A stretch of DNA of 64,000 nucleotides from Evtepia gabavorous (GCF_003425665.1 NZ_QQRQ01000001.1:62001-126000), one strand, 5' to 3'. Positions 32,289-40,882 are shown, numbered from the stretch's first letter. The notes: a model not told the origin generated them from the letters alone. Numbers and translations are program-made.

Positions 32289-33428
32289 TTATGGGTTTGC
32301 AGGATGGCATTCGAAAAAAGTCCCTCGATCGTGCGGCTTTATTGTTTCAAGGATCTCTCGGACAAGTGATTGGTTTTTCTCGGCATATATTTGGAACAAT
32401 ACAGGCAGAGCAACTGGGCCGCAAGGGCGCCATTTGGCGTCTTGGAGGGTAAAAAACCCAGTGGCGGTGCCGTGTAAAATATCAAATCGGTAGGACTGAT
32501 ACTGGGCGCCAAGATCTTCGACAAGATAGCTGTCCCGCTCGTCCCTGCCGCCCCAGGTCACGGTTTCAAGCAGGGCGGCAAGACTGCCATGGTAATATTT
32601 TTTTATGAGCTGCGAGAACGTCAACGCCGGTCCCTTGGGCATGAGGAGAATGGCGTTCTGTGCTTCCTCGAAAAGAGCTTCGTCACAGGAAATGATCTGC
32701 AGGCATGTTTCGTCCGGGAGCATTTGGACAGCGGCGTATGCCATGTACTCATAGGTTGGAGGGGAGAAGCTGGCAAGCGAGGCGAACAGCGACGCCTGTG
32801 GAACCTTCAGCATATTTGCAACCTCAGACAGCAGGGCGGCACGTCGCTCTTCCGGGGGAGAGGGATCCGGCAGGTAAAAGGAAACGATCACATAGTCGTC
32901 AATTCCCTTCGCGCTGTACGCCCCTTCAATGGCAGCAATCCCTCTTTGAAGGGCATCTTTGTCCGTGTACCAATAGATGTGATGCCATGGTGCGATGAGC
33001 CGCCCCCGGATGGTTGCAAGAGGCGATATAGGGCGGGCCTGACAGTCAGAATGATCCTCCGTTACGTCAATCTGTATTTTTTCGATGGAAAAACCGGCGT
33101 CCTCACAAAAACGAGAAAAGGGGAGAAGCAGCTCTCCCCATTCGGTGGAAGCAATGATCGCGAATATCTCGGAATCCTTTGCGCCAAAGTGCTGCTTGAC
33201 TTGTTCTACATATTTGCTGACTTCATGGAGTGCTTGCCGCGCAGCGGTATTGCTGCGTTTCAATTCAATCAGAACATGGCGCCCCTTCTCATCCCTGGCA
33301 TATAGGTCGATGAAGCTCTTCGTGCCGTGCTCACCCGGGATATACTGCTCTTTTTGAAGCAAGGTCAATCCCGGTTTTAATTGAGAAATTTTCTGTGCGA
33401 TCAAATCACGCAGTGCAGATTCTTTCAT
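32289..33428 (-). CDS. PD-(D/E)XK nuclease, NucS/DUF91-like
   Basis: The N-terminal 115 residues of this 379-aa protein carry a restriction-endonuclease-like core: E27 in LQKEQY, D41 in GTKSFIDLYARD and E55-L-K57 in HVLIELKRS. This matches the DUF91/NucS nuclease pattern. The rest (about 120-379) contains WHHIYWYTDKDALQRGIAAI and other blocks I do not recognise. In classical NucS the nuclease domain is C-terminal, so the layout is different here. ATG 33428 follows AGGAGT. It lies in an accessory patch near an integrase, so a DNA repair or defence role is possible but only inferred. Confidence 0.75.
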   Translation of the reverse strand: MKESALRDLIAQKISQLKPGLTLLQKEQYIPGEHGTKSFIDLYARDEKGRHVLIELKRSNTAARQALHEVSKYVEQVKQHFGAKDSEIFAIIASTEWGELLLPFSRFCEDAGFSIEKIQIDVTEDHSDCQARPISPLATIRGRLIAPWHHIYWYTDKDALQRGIAAIEGAYSAKGIDDYVIVSFYLPDPSPPEERRAALLSEVANMLKVPQASLFASLASFSPPTYEYMAYAAVQMLPDETCLQIISCDEALFEEAQNAILLMPKGPALTFSQLIKKYYHGSLAALLETVTWGGRDERDSYLVEDLGAQYQSYRFDILHGTATGFFTLQDAKWRPCGPVALPVLFQIYAEKNQSLVREILETIKPHDRGTFFECHPANP

Positions 33429-33510
33429 AAATACTCCTGTTTTTCCTCTGATATGGTTCATCTTCGTGAAGTGCAGAGAGGCAGGGACAAAGGGGCAAGA
33501 CAATGCCCCT

Positions 33511-34248
33511 TCAGCAAAAAGGATTTTGGTCTAAGAGCGTCTGAAGATGCGCTTTCAGCGTCTGCTCTCCCAACCGGTCACATGCTGCAATCAATTCTTC
33601 CTGAGGGCTGTCTGCGTAAGCACTTTGAAATAGCTGCCGTGCCAAGCGGTCGTCCTGCTTGAGCTGCGCCAGGAGCTTGGGCTGAATGCTTTCATTCTGA
33701 CAGAAATCATATAGATCGTTTCCGAGCAGTTGTTCAGCGGCCTCCGTTTCCTGGAGGTGTTCCTCTGCTGTGTCCAGCAGCAATTTCATCATCTGAATGG
33801 CGGTGTTGGGATCTTGCTCGCCAGTCTCGAGCAAAAGTTCCATGGTGTCCATCTTCAAAAGTTCCTCTACCGTCCAGCGGCCGACTGTGTCAGGAAAGGC
33901 GGCAATCAACAGGTCGCGGCAGATCCACTCATTTTCTGAGAAATCCCACCGACGGACTGCGGCCTCCAGCGCAGCGCGATCTGGCTGGAGAATGGGATAA
34001 GCGCGCCAATGGGAATTCAAGGCGTTCTGAAGGGCATCCAACTGGGCCGGGCTGCCCTCGCCGGAAAAAAAGCATGCGATCTGGCTTAGGCCATCCACCG
34101 TCTGAAAAAGCCAGTTGGGCCAGGGTTTGCATGCCTCATAGCGTGGCAGCTTGGGCAGCAGAGAGGCCCAGAAAGATCCGAGCTGCTCTTCGGTGAGCAG
34201 AAATTGCGCTTCAAAGGCCGGCCTTCCGGTGTGGGCAGCGCGCAGCAC
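33511..34248 (-). CDS. Unrecognised helical protein, possibly 5'-truncated
   Basis: I do not recognise this protein. It is acidic, leucine- and glutamine-rich and predicted helical (for example AEEHLQETEAAEQLLGNDLY and LLAQLKQDDRLARQLFQSAY), with no signal peptide or membrane segment. The first possible start is GTG 34248, without a well-spaced RBS. The frame stays open upstream and looks coding (ALLQSFFQNYPFCTAEE) right into the integrase gene, but has no ATG, GTG or TTG in between. Either the 5' end was lost when the integrase region arrived, or translation starts in an unusual way. Confidence 0.5.
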   Translation of the reverse strand: MLRAAHTGRPAFEAQFLLTEEQLGSFWASLLPKLPRYEACKPWPNWLFQTVDGLSQIACFFSGEGSPAQLDALQNALNSHWRAYPILQPDRAALEAAVRRWDFSENEWICRDLLIAAFPDTVGRWTVEELLKMDTMELLLETGEQDPNTAIQMMKLLLDTAEEHLQETEAAEQLLGNDLYDFCQNESIQPKLLAQLKQDDRLARQLFQSAYADSPQEELIAACDRLGEQTLKAHLQTLLDQNPFC

Positions 34249-34334
34249 CTCTTCCGCTGTGCAGAAAGGATAGTTTTGGAAAAATGACTGGAGGAGAGCG
34301 CCATTACGCTGGGTTTGCTTCCTTAGAAGGAGAA

Positions 34335-35234
34335 CTATGTGATAATCAGCCCCATGCGCTCCAACTGCCGCTGATGGACGCCGCCACTCTCCATGGTATA
34401 GATACGGGTGGTGTTCACGCTGGAATGGCCCAGAATGTCCGCCATCCGGGACAGGTCTTTTTCCAAAGAGTAGTAGGTCCTTGCGAATAAATGACGCAGA
34501 TTGAGGGGGAATACCTTGCCTGGTTCCACGTCCGCGCTCTCGCAGAGGGCTTTCATATCCCGCCAGATATTTGACCGGTCCAACGGCCTGCCCGTCCGGG
34601 TGGTGAATACCGCTCCGGCGGTCTTTTTTTGCTTCTGAAGGTATTTCCGCAGCAGCCGGCGTAGCCGGCCCGGGAGGAAGACCGTGCGGCGTTTGCCCTT
34701 GTTGCAGATCTCGGCCCGCCCCGTAGTCACGGCCTCAACGGTGATAAAGCGCAGCTCGGACACGCGGGTACCAGTGGCGCAGATGGTCTGCATGACCAGG
34801 GACAGCCGCTCATTGCCCACCTTCTGAGCTGCGCTGACCAGCCGGGCATACTCCGCGCGAGTCAGCTCCCGGCGTTCATCGCAGAAGAGGGCCTTTTGTA
34901 TCTTCAACAGCTTTACAGCGATGTCCTTCCAACCCATGAAGCGAAAGAAACCATTGACGGCGGCCAGGATGGAGTTGACGGTAGCTGGGGCGTGGCTGGT
35001 GGGCACCCGCAAAACTAGGGTCAATGTCTCGTGCTTCGTGATACCGAAATCATCCAGGCGCTTTGTAGTTAGAAATACGCTGGTAATTCTGGCTGTTTCA
35101 TCCTGGTATAGCGCCACAATCGCATCAGATACCGGGATGTGGGAATTGTTTTGGTGTTTGCCTTCCCAGAAATTTCTTCCCGCGGCAACTGAACCACGAT
35201 ATCCACTTACAATATTGAGAGGAATAAAATCCAT
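34335..35234 (-). CDS. Tyrosine recombinase/integrase with altered HxxR box
   Basis: The 299-aa protein has the N-terminal SAM-like core-binding domain and a C-terminal catalytic domain. R157 (ATGTRVSELR), a lysine region near 179-182 (CNKGKRRTVF), R247 (FPLNLRHLFAR), H270 (ILGHSSVNTT) and Y279 (TRIYTMESG) are present. The box II histidine expected at 244 (close relatives read P-H-N-L-R-H) is leucine, codon CTC instead of CAC. Catalysis may be weakened. It lies 1.6 kb from tRNA-Pro. ATG 35234 has only a weak RBS. Confidence 0.88.
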   Translation of the reverse strand: MDFIPLNIVSGYRGSVAAGRNFWEGKHQNNSHIPVSDAIVALYQDETARITSVFLTTKRLDDFGITKHETLTLVLRVPTSHAPATVNSILAAVNGFFRFMGWKDIAVKLLKIQKALFCDERRELTRAEYARLVSAAQKVGNERLSLVMQTICATGTRVSELRFITVEAVTTGRAEICNKGKRRTVFLPGRLRRLLRKYLQKQKKTAGAVFTTRTGRPLDRSNIWRDMKALCESADVEPGKVFPLNLRHLFARTYYSLEKDLSRMADILGHSSVNTTRIYTMESGGVHQRQLERMGLIIT

Positions 35235-35365
35235 CCAATTCTACTGTTTTATAATAGGCGAGATACTGATATTGTTCCATTATTTTCTATCTATATATCT
35301 TTCGCGCATAATCCTTAAAGCAACCTCAAGGGAATCATAATGACAAACTGCAGGGGAAAACGCAG

Positions 35366-35391
35366 AAAAACCACCTAAATAGGCGGTTTTT
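35366..35391 (-). terminator. Terminator left of the tRNA-like repeat
   Basis: On the minus strand CCGCCT and AGGTGG pair (one G-U) around ATTT and are followed by TTTTT. It would stop transcripts coming from the DUF4417 remnant. The surrounding gap 35235-35476 shows no gene. Confidence 0.7.
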
Positions 35392-35400
35392 CAGTAAAAA

Positions 35401-35412
35401 GTGGTCCGAGTG
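35401..35412. repeat. 12-bp copy of the tRNA-Pro 3' end (possible att remnant)
   Basis: GTGGTCCGAGTG is identical to 36806-36817, which covers the CCA end, discriminator and 3' acceptor strand of tRNA-Pro, in the same orientation. Integrative elements that use tRNA 3' ends leave such direct repeats. Twelve bases is short, so this is a candidate only. Confidence 0.5.
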
Positions 35413-35476
35413 TAATTATAGGACTTGGAAAGATCCAGTCATATCAATGGTTTTAGCGCAGCAAGAGGTTCTTATC

Positions 35477-36765
35477 TCAAATTGTACGATCCAAAACTGT
35501 AACACGTGTAATCACATCACGCAAGCGGTCTGAACCAACCATATACTCCAACGCATCATCAGCGGTGTCAAAGCAGCATTCCGTTTCAGGACGATTCCAA
35601 ACATAGATTGTGATTTTATCATCTGTCCCATATCGGATAATGCCATAATGAATGCCGTTCCATTCGATTTCTACTTCTCCACCACATTTCATACACCACT
35701 TGAAATCGCTGATCGATTTAAAACGGTTATCTTCCAGTGAATTTTGAGATTTTAAAATGTGATAGGACATATCATACCTCCAATATGACTTGAAATCAGG
35801 AATATCTCCATCCCAATAGTTTTCTGCTTTGCCCCAGTTTGGTCGGTTTCCTTCCCATGAAATGGTATGGTCGTGAGGAATAGAGTGTTGTTTGGGACTG
35901 CCGTGATCTGAGTAGTGCCGCTCCTTGACTGCCCTTCCGTCTGCACCGATTTTAGTTTCTCTTAAATTCCCGTTACGATCTGTTGTGTGGTTGATACTGC
36001 CGGGTTCACCTATAAAACGTCCATCATCCGGCTTAGACGGTTTCCACGCTCCGCCGTATGCGCTGCCTCCGCCTTTTCCAATCAGGTACGGTTCTATTGT
36101 ATCACGATTCCCGATTGGTGCACCATCCATTTTGAACGCATCCAACTCTTCTTTTGGGAATGAACGCTCGTAGTTTAGATACCGCCAAGAACTGCGTTCG
36201 TAATCGACATAGATGAGATTGCCCTGCATTTCGGGAAACGGTGTATTGTAACAGATGATTTTTTCCGGCTCAATATGCCGCAGCATTTCGTTGTAGCCTG
36301 CCATGAACCATTCTTTCTGGTCGCAGCGGTTGTCGTGCTCTGAGGCCATATAAGTGGAGACGGCAACAACGCTTCCTTTTTCAATCCCCTCAAAGCAGAA
36401 ATCAAATGTGGATTCATCGCCCCAGTTGACGGTAGGAATCACGCGAATCCCTTTGGATGCCCAGTAAGCGCCGCACCAGCGATTGCGAAATACGTTGTAA
36501 AGCTGCATGACAGACGCCATCTCCAGGTACATACTGAAATCTGGCGAAAGCACCGCACGGTGGCGGGACAGTTTTTCAATGTCGTTGTCCGGATTCTTCC
36601 ACACCCGCTCAAAGCGATAGTCGTATAGGAAGAAGTGGACCATGCGGTCCAGGTGATTCTGATCCTCCACATGTTTTTTTCAAAACCGATCAGCAAAAGA
36701 TTATCAAAGTCTCCGGGCCTTTCTTGGAACCTGGGAATGATAGGGATTTTGAACTTTCCTTTTAC
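35477..36765 (-). pseudogene. DUF4417 gene with toxin-like C-terminus, frameshifted and 5'-truncated
   Basis: A frame of 397 codons from GTG 36670 carries DUF4417 blocks (MVHFFLYDYRFERVWKNP, then LSPDFSMYLEMASVMQLYN and IPTVNWGDESTFDFCFEGI). A second part follows (about 205-280) with TDRNGNLRETKIGADGRAV and a DHG-x-P-x-x-H...PHDH pattern seen in polymorphic-toxin-like proteins. Upstream, another frame reads KFKIPIIPRFQERPGDFDNL then LLIGFEK, the expected beginning of the domain. The two join if the seven-T tract at 36674-36680 had one more base. No start codon precedes this segment, which abuts the tRNA terminator. I call it a decayed gene. Confidence 0.7.
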
Positions 36766-36773
36766 AAAAAATT

Positions 36774-36807
36774 AAAAAACGGGTAAGTCCTATACAGACT
36801 TACCCGT
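36774..36807 (-). terminator. Terminator of tRNA-Pro
   Basis: ACGGGTAAGTC and GACTTACCCGT form an 11-bp stem with a 7-nt loop. On the minus strand it is followed by TTTTT(T). It begins at the last base of the tRNA CCA end. Confidence 0.88.
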
Positions 36808-36882
36808 GGTCCGAGTGGGGAGACTCGAACTCCCGGCATCCTGCTCCCAAAGCAGGCGCGCTACCAACTGCGCTACACCCGG
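36807..36882 (-). tRNA. tRNA-Pro (UGG)
   Basis: The 76-nt minus-strand sequence starts CCGGGTGTAGCGCAGTTGG and ends in an encoded CCA. The acceptor stem CCGGGTG pairs with CACTCGG (one G-U). The anticodon arm CCTGC-TTTGGGA-GCAGG has anticodon TGG. The T arm reads CGGGAGTTCGAGTCTCC with the usual TTCGA loop. It has its own promoter and terminator. Its 3' end is partly repeated at 35401-35412. Confidence 0.96.
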
Positions 36883-36926
36883 ATAGGAACCAAAGCTACC
36901 TCGTGTGAAGGAGAGGAACGAAAAAC

Positions 36927-36955
36927 ATTATAAAGGAAACAAACAAAAATTGCAA
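36927..36955 (-). promoter_or_regulatory. Promoter of tRNA-Pro
   Basis: On the minus strand TTGCAA (36955-36950) and TATAAT (36932-36927) are 17 nt apart, about 45 nt before the mature tRNA. Confidence 0.8.
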
Positions 36956-36969
36956 GGCGAGAAAGAGAA

Positions 36970-36998
36970 TTGACCAAAGAAAATTTCCGTGTTACACT
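36970..36998 (+). promoter_or_regulatory. Promoter of the transketolase operon
   Basis: TTGACC (36970-36975) and TACACT (36993-36998) are separated by 17 nt. Confidence 0.65.
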
Positions 36999-37043
36999 GT
37001 AACTGATTGTAGATTCCTGTGGCTTGTTGGAGGAGGCAACGAT

Positions 37044-37886
37044 ATGAAAACAGAAATACGCACGCTGGAGACCGTTGCGGCGAAGGGACGGCTTCTGGGG
37101 TTGGACATGGTGTACCATTGTGCGTCGGGGCACCTGGGGGGTTCTTTTTCTGCCATGGACATCCTGACGGTTCTCTATTTTGAGGTAATGAATGTAGATC
37201 CCAAGAACCCTGCGGACCCGGATCGGGATCGCTTTGTTTTGTCTAAAGGGCATTGCACACCTGCGCTTTACCCAATCTTGGCGCAGAAAGGGTATTTTCC
37301 CGAGGAGGATTTGGCGCTATTCCGCAGCGTGGAGGGCCATCTGTCCGGGCACGCGGAGATGAACCATGTCAAAGGAGTAGATATGTCCACGGGTTCTCTG
37401 GGGCAGGGGATTTCCGCGGCAGTTGGCATGGCGCTGGCCGGGAAGATGGACAAGAAAGCGTATCGGGTTTATACAGTTTTAGGAGATGGAGAGGTGGAGG
37501 AAGGACAGGTTTGGGAAGCTTTCCTCAGCGCAGCCAAATACAGATTGGACAACCTCTGCGCGGTCATTGATGTCAATGGTCTGCAGATTGATGGAAAGAC
37601 AGCGGATGTTATGCCCACAGAGCCGCTGGATCAGAAGCTGAAAGCATTTGGCTGGCATGTCCTTTCCGTGGACGGCCATGATCTGGCTGGGTTAACGGCG
37701 GCGTTTGCACAGGCGAAAACGCTCACCGGAGCGCCGACTATGATTTTGGCCAAAACGATCAAAGGCAAGGGGGTTTCCTTTATGGAGAACCAGGCTGGAT
37801 GGCATGGCAAGGCCCCCAACGCGGAACAGTATCAGCAGGCGCGGCAGGAGCTGGCCGCTGCCTTGGCGGAAAAGGAGGGGAAGTAA
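37044..37886 (+). CDS. Transketolase, N-terminal subunit
   Basis: The 280-aa chain covers the thiamine diphosphate (pyrophosphate-binding) domain of transketolase: DMVYHCASGHLGGSFSAMDI, KGHCTPALYPILA and the GDGEVEEGQVWEA motif with CAVIDVNGLQIDG. Together with the next gene it forms the split type of enzyme that moves two-carbon units between pentose and other sugar phosphates. ATG 37044 follows GGAGGAGG. The second subunit starts 1 nt after this stop. Confidence 0.94.
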   Translation: MKTEIRTLETVAAKGRLLGLDMVYHCASGHLGGSFSAMDILTVLYFEVMNVDPKNPADPDRDRFVLSKGHCTPALYPILAQKGYFPEEDLALFRSVEGHLSGHAEMNHVKGVDMSTGSLGQGISAAVGMALAGKMDKKAYRVYTVLGDGEVEEGQVWEAFLSAAKYRLDNLCAVIDVNGLQIDGKTADVMPTEPLDQKLKAFGWHVLSVDGHDLAGLTAAFAQAKTLTGAPTMILAKTIKGKGVSFMENQAGWHGKAPNAEQYQQARQELAAALAEKEGK

Positions 37887-37887
37887 G

Positions 37888-38847
37888 ATGGCAGAGAAAA
37901 TTGCGACCCGTGCCGCTTATGGCAAGGCACTGGTGGAACTGGCGGATCAGGAGCCGAATCTGGTGGTTTTGGATGCTGACCTGTCTGGCTCCACAATGAC
38001 CAAAGAGTTTGCCGCAGCCCACCCTGACCGTTTTTTTGATATGGGGATCGCGGAGGCCAATATGGTGGGGGTGGCTGCTGGACTGGCCACCTGTGGAAAG
38101 AAACCCTTCGTCAATTCCTTCGCGATGTTTGCCGCTGGACGGGCTTGGGAACAGGTGCGCAACAGTGTGGCGTATCCTGGCCTGAATGTGAAAGTGGTGG
38201 GTTCCCATGGCGGATTGTCTGTTGGAGAGGACGGGGCAACCCATCAGTGCATTGAGGATCTGGCCATTATGCGTGCCATTCCCAATATGACGGTTTTGTG
38301 CCCCTGCGACGGCTATGAGATGCGGGAGGCGGTCCGGGCGCTTTTGGCTTATGAAGGACCGGCCTATATGCGTTTGGGACGCCTGGCAGTGGAGACGGTG
38401 ACAGATCGTGTGGAGGGATACCAGTTTGCCATTGGCAAGGGGGCGTTGCTCCGGGACGGACAGGATGTTACCGTGGTAGCTGTGGGTATGATGGTGCAGA
38501 TGGCCCTGCAGGCGGCGGAACAGCTGGCAGGAGAGGGAATCTCCGTTCGGGTCATCGACATGCATACGCTGAAGCCCCTGGATACAGAGATCCTTTTGAC
38601 AGCAGCACGGGAGACCGGCTGTGTTGTAACGACAGAGGAAGCCAACGTGATTGGGGGCTTGGGCAGCGCGGTGGCGGAATATCTTTCGTCTGCATGCCCG
38701 GTTCCTGTTGTCCGTCACGGTGTGGCGGATGAATTTGGACGTTCCGGCGCGGCACAAAAAGTTCTGGAGGCGTATTCCTTGACAACAGAGGGAATTGTTG
38801 ACAAAGTGAGGCAGGCGGTTTCTATAAAACATGCTTTGACACTTTGA
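37888..38847 (+). CDS. Transketolase, C-terminal subunit
   Basis: The 319-aa chain holds the pyrimidine-binding and C-terminal domains. Visible blocks are ATRAAYGKALVELADQEPNL, DMGIAEANMVGVAAGLATCG with the catalytic glutamate region, GSHGGLSVGEDGATHQCIED and the C-terminal VRVIDMHTLKPLD. ATG 37888 lies behind AAAGGAGGGG at the end of the first subunit gene. The same layout occurs in 1-deoxyxylulose synthase relatives, but the length and the split favour transketolase. No other pentose-phosphate gene is adjacent. I see no clear terminator after it. Confidence 0.94.
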   Translation: MAEKIATRAAYGKALVELADQEPNLVVLDADLSGSTMTKEFAAAHPDRFFDMGIAEANMVGVAAGLATCGKKPFVNSFAMFAAGRAWEQVRNSVAYPGLNVKVVGSHGGLSVGEDGATHQCIEDLAIMRAIPNMTVLCPCDGYEMREAVRALLAYEGPAYMRLGRLAVETVTDRVEGYQFAIGKGALLRDGQDVTVVAVGMMVQMALQAAEQLAGEGISVRVIDMHTLKPLDTEILLTAARETGCVVTTEEANVIGGLGSAVAEYLSSACPVPVVRHGVADEFGRSGAAQKVLEAYSLTTEGIVDKVRQAVSIKHALTL

Positions 38848-38917
38848 TTAGTTTCAGTTGAAAACAACAAATTTTCGGGTCTGAGAAGAGAAAATTAAAT
38901 TAAGAATTGATTAAGGC

Positions 38918-38946
38918 TTGCTTTTTTGGCAAAACAAGATTAAAAT
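38918..38946 (+). promoter_or_regulatory. Promoter of the glycine riboswitch-symporter unit
   Basis: TTGCTT (38918-38923) and TAAAAT (38941-38946) are 17 nt apart, about 75 nt before the riboswitch core. Confidence 0.55.
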
Positions 38947-39019
38947 GAATCTTGCAAAGTGAATCCCGTCAGATGAATTCTTCGGTGGCTGGTATCCATT
39001 TCCACTCCTGGAAATAAAA

Positions 39020-39145
39020 TGGTAAGGAGAAGGGAGGGAACCGGTGCCGCGGATGGATGGCAATCTGGAGACATCTGCGTATTGCAGGGGCCGAAGGGGC
39101 AAGACCAAGACTCTCAGGCAAAAGGACAGACTCATAGGACGAATT
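39020..39145 (+). ncRNA. Glycine riboswitch (gcvT-type aptamer)
   Basis: The conserved 3' half GCCGAAGGGGCAAGACC followed by CTCTCAGGCAAAAGGACAG (about 39090-39130) is the textbook glycine aptamer core. The 5' strand (GGAGAAGGGAGGGAACCGG) starts near 39027. I see only one full core, and the sequence before it (38985-39018) might form the partial 'ghost' aptamer of singlet types. A terminator (39195-39227) lies between aptamer and gene, so glycine binding probably controls termination ahead of the symporter gene. Confidence 0.92.
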
Positions 39146-39194
39146 TACAGTGCAAAAAACGAAGTAAAGAGCCCTATTTGAATGGAACTTTTGA

Positions 39195-39227
39195 ACGGAG
39201 TGCTGCGGTCTTGCGGCACTCCGTTTT
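39195..39227 (+). terminator. Expression-platform terminator of the glycine riboswitch
   Basis: ACGGAGTGCTGC and GCGGCACTCCGT pair (one G-U) with a 6-nt loop, followed by TTTT. It lies 62 nt before the symporter start codon, so it can only be a conditional terminator. Confidence 0.8.
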
Positions 39228-39289
39228 GTGATCTCAGAGGCGGACATTTGCAGTTCGAGCGAAGAGAATTGAGAAAAGGAGAGATTTGC

Positions 39290-40693
39290 ATGGAATTGAT
39301 CGCAAGTATTAACAGTGCAATCAATGGCTTTGTCTGGGGCGTCCCCATGCTGGTCCTTCTGGTGGGCGGCGGCATTTTGCTGACCATCCGCAACAGAGGC
39401 GTCCAGTTCCGGAAGTTCGGCTATGCCATGAAGAACACCATTGGTAAAATCTTTAAGAAGGGGGAAGCAAAAGAAGGCGAAATTACTCCCTTCCAGGCGA
39501 TGAGTACGGCGCTGGCCGGCACGGTGGGCACCGGTAACATTGCGGGTATCACCACCGCGGTCACCTTGGGCGGCCCTGGCACCATCTTTTGGCTGTGGAT
39601 TACAGCTCTGATTGGTATGGCCACCAAATATTCCGAGGTTCTTCTGGCGGTGAAGTTCCGGGAAAAGAATAAGTATGGCGACTGGGTAGGCGGCCCGATG
39701 TACTACATCAAGAACGGTTTGGGCAAAAATTGGAAGTGGCTGGGTGCTATCTTCTGTATCTTTGCCGCTCTGGCCGCCTTTGGCATCGGTAACGCGGTTC
39801 AGGTGGGCAATATCACCGACTCTGTCAACACCGTAATCCTTTCCTTTAACCCTGATTTCAGTGGACAGTCCACAGTGAATGTGGTGCTGGGTCTGATTCT
39901 GGTGGTGCTGACCGCAATCGTTCTGTTCGGCGGCATTAAGCGTCTGGGCGCGGTGACGGAGAAGCTGGTTCCCTTCATGGCTGTGGTATACATTGTGGCA
40001 TGCGTGATCGTGCTGGTGTACTATGGAGCCTATCTGCCTGCTGTGTTTTCCAAAATTTTCACCGGCGCTTTCTCCCCTGAAGGCGTGACAGGCGGTGCAG
40101 TAGGTTCTGTTATTCTGGTTATCACTTGGGGCGTGAAACGCGGCGTGTTCTCCAACGAGGCCGGCCTTGGTTCTGCGCCTATGGCTCATGCGGCAACCTC
40201 TGAGACCGATCCTGTAAAGCAGGGCCTGTATGGCATTTTTGAAGTGTTCATGGACACCATCGTGATCTGCTCTCTGTCCGGCCTGACCATTCTGTGTGCG
40301 GCCGAGGGCGGTGCGCTGAATCTGAACATTGGTACGGAAGGAACCACTGCGTTGAACGCCCAGGCGTTGGGATCTGTCTTCACCCAGAAGGGCGGCGCAA
40401 TTATCATCGCTGTGGGTCTGGCGCTGTTTGCGTTCTCCACCATCCTGAGCTGGGCGCTGTATGGCACCCGGTGCTGCGAATTCCTCTTTGGCTCTAAGGC
40501 GATTAAGCCCTATCAGATCATCTTCTTGGTGATCATCTTCGTCGGCGCGACGATGGAACTGAGCCTGGCTTGGAGTATCGCTGACACCCTGAACGGCCTG
40601 ATGGCAATCCCCAACCTGATTGCGTTGGTTGGCCTGTCCGGTGTTGTGGTCCGGGAAACCAAACGGCACTTTTCTGAAAAAGTAAATAAGTAA
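39290..40693 (+). CDS. Alanine/glycine:cation symporter (AgcS family), copy 1
   Basis: The 467-aa protein has about ten membrane segments and strong family blocks: STALAGTVGTGNIAGITTAV, GTIFWLWITALIGMATKYSE and GVKRGVFSNEAGLGSAPMAH. AgcS proteins import alanine or glycine with sodium ions. ATG 39290 follows AAAGGAGAG. The glycine riboswitch ahead of it points to glycine as a substrate or regulatory ligand. The next gene encodes a close paralogue of the same length. Confidence 0.94.
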   Translation: MELIASINSAINGFVWGVPMLVLLVGGGILLTIRNRGVQFRKFGYAMKNTIGKIFKKGEAKEGEITPFQAMSTALAGTVGTGNIAGITTAVTLGGPGTIFWLWITALIGMATKYSEVLLAVKFREKNKYGDWVGGPMYYIKNGLGKNWKWLGAIFCIFAALAAFGIGNAVQVGNITDSVNTVILSFNPDFSGQSTVNVVLGLILVVLTAIVLFGGIKRLGAVTEKLVPFMAVVYIVACVIVLVYYGAYLPAVFSKIFTGAFSPEGVTGGAVGSVILVITWGVKRGVFSNEAGLGSAPMAHAATSETDPVKQGLYGIFEVFMDTIVICSLSGLTILCAAEGGALNLNIGTEGTTALNAQALGSVFTQKGGAIIIAVGLALFAFSTILSWALYGTRCCEFLFGSKAIKPYQIIFLVIIFVGATMELSLAWSIADTLNGLMAIPNLIALVGLSGVVVRETKRHFSEKVNK

Positions 40694-40717
40694 TCTTTTT
40701 TAGAGGAAAGAATTTCG

Positions 40718-40753
40718 ATCCGCAGGACAACATAGTTGTCCTGCGGATTTTTT
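40718..40753 (+). terminator. Intrinsic terminator after symporter copy 1
   Basis: A 13-bp stem, ATCCGCAGGACAA with TTGTCCTGCGGAT, and a CATAG loop are followed by T6. It separates the two symporter genes into different transcripts. Confidence 0.92.
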
Positions 40754-40882
40754 AGATGGAAATTTTCTGGGACTTGGGAGGGAGCGCATGATAGGGGGAA
40801 TCGTCCTAATTTGCATGCTGTTTTGAAACATCTTGCACAGACGAGATGTCGAAAATCGAAAAAAAACGCTACAATTTGTGGA

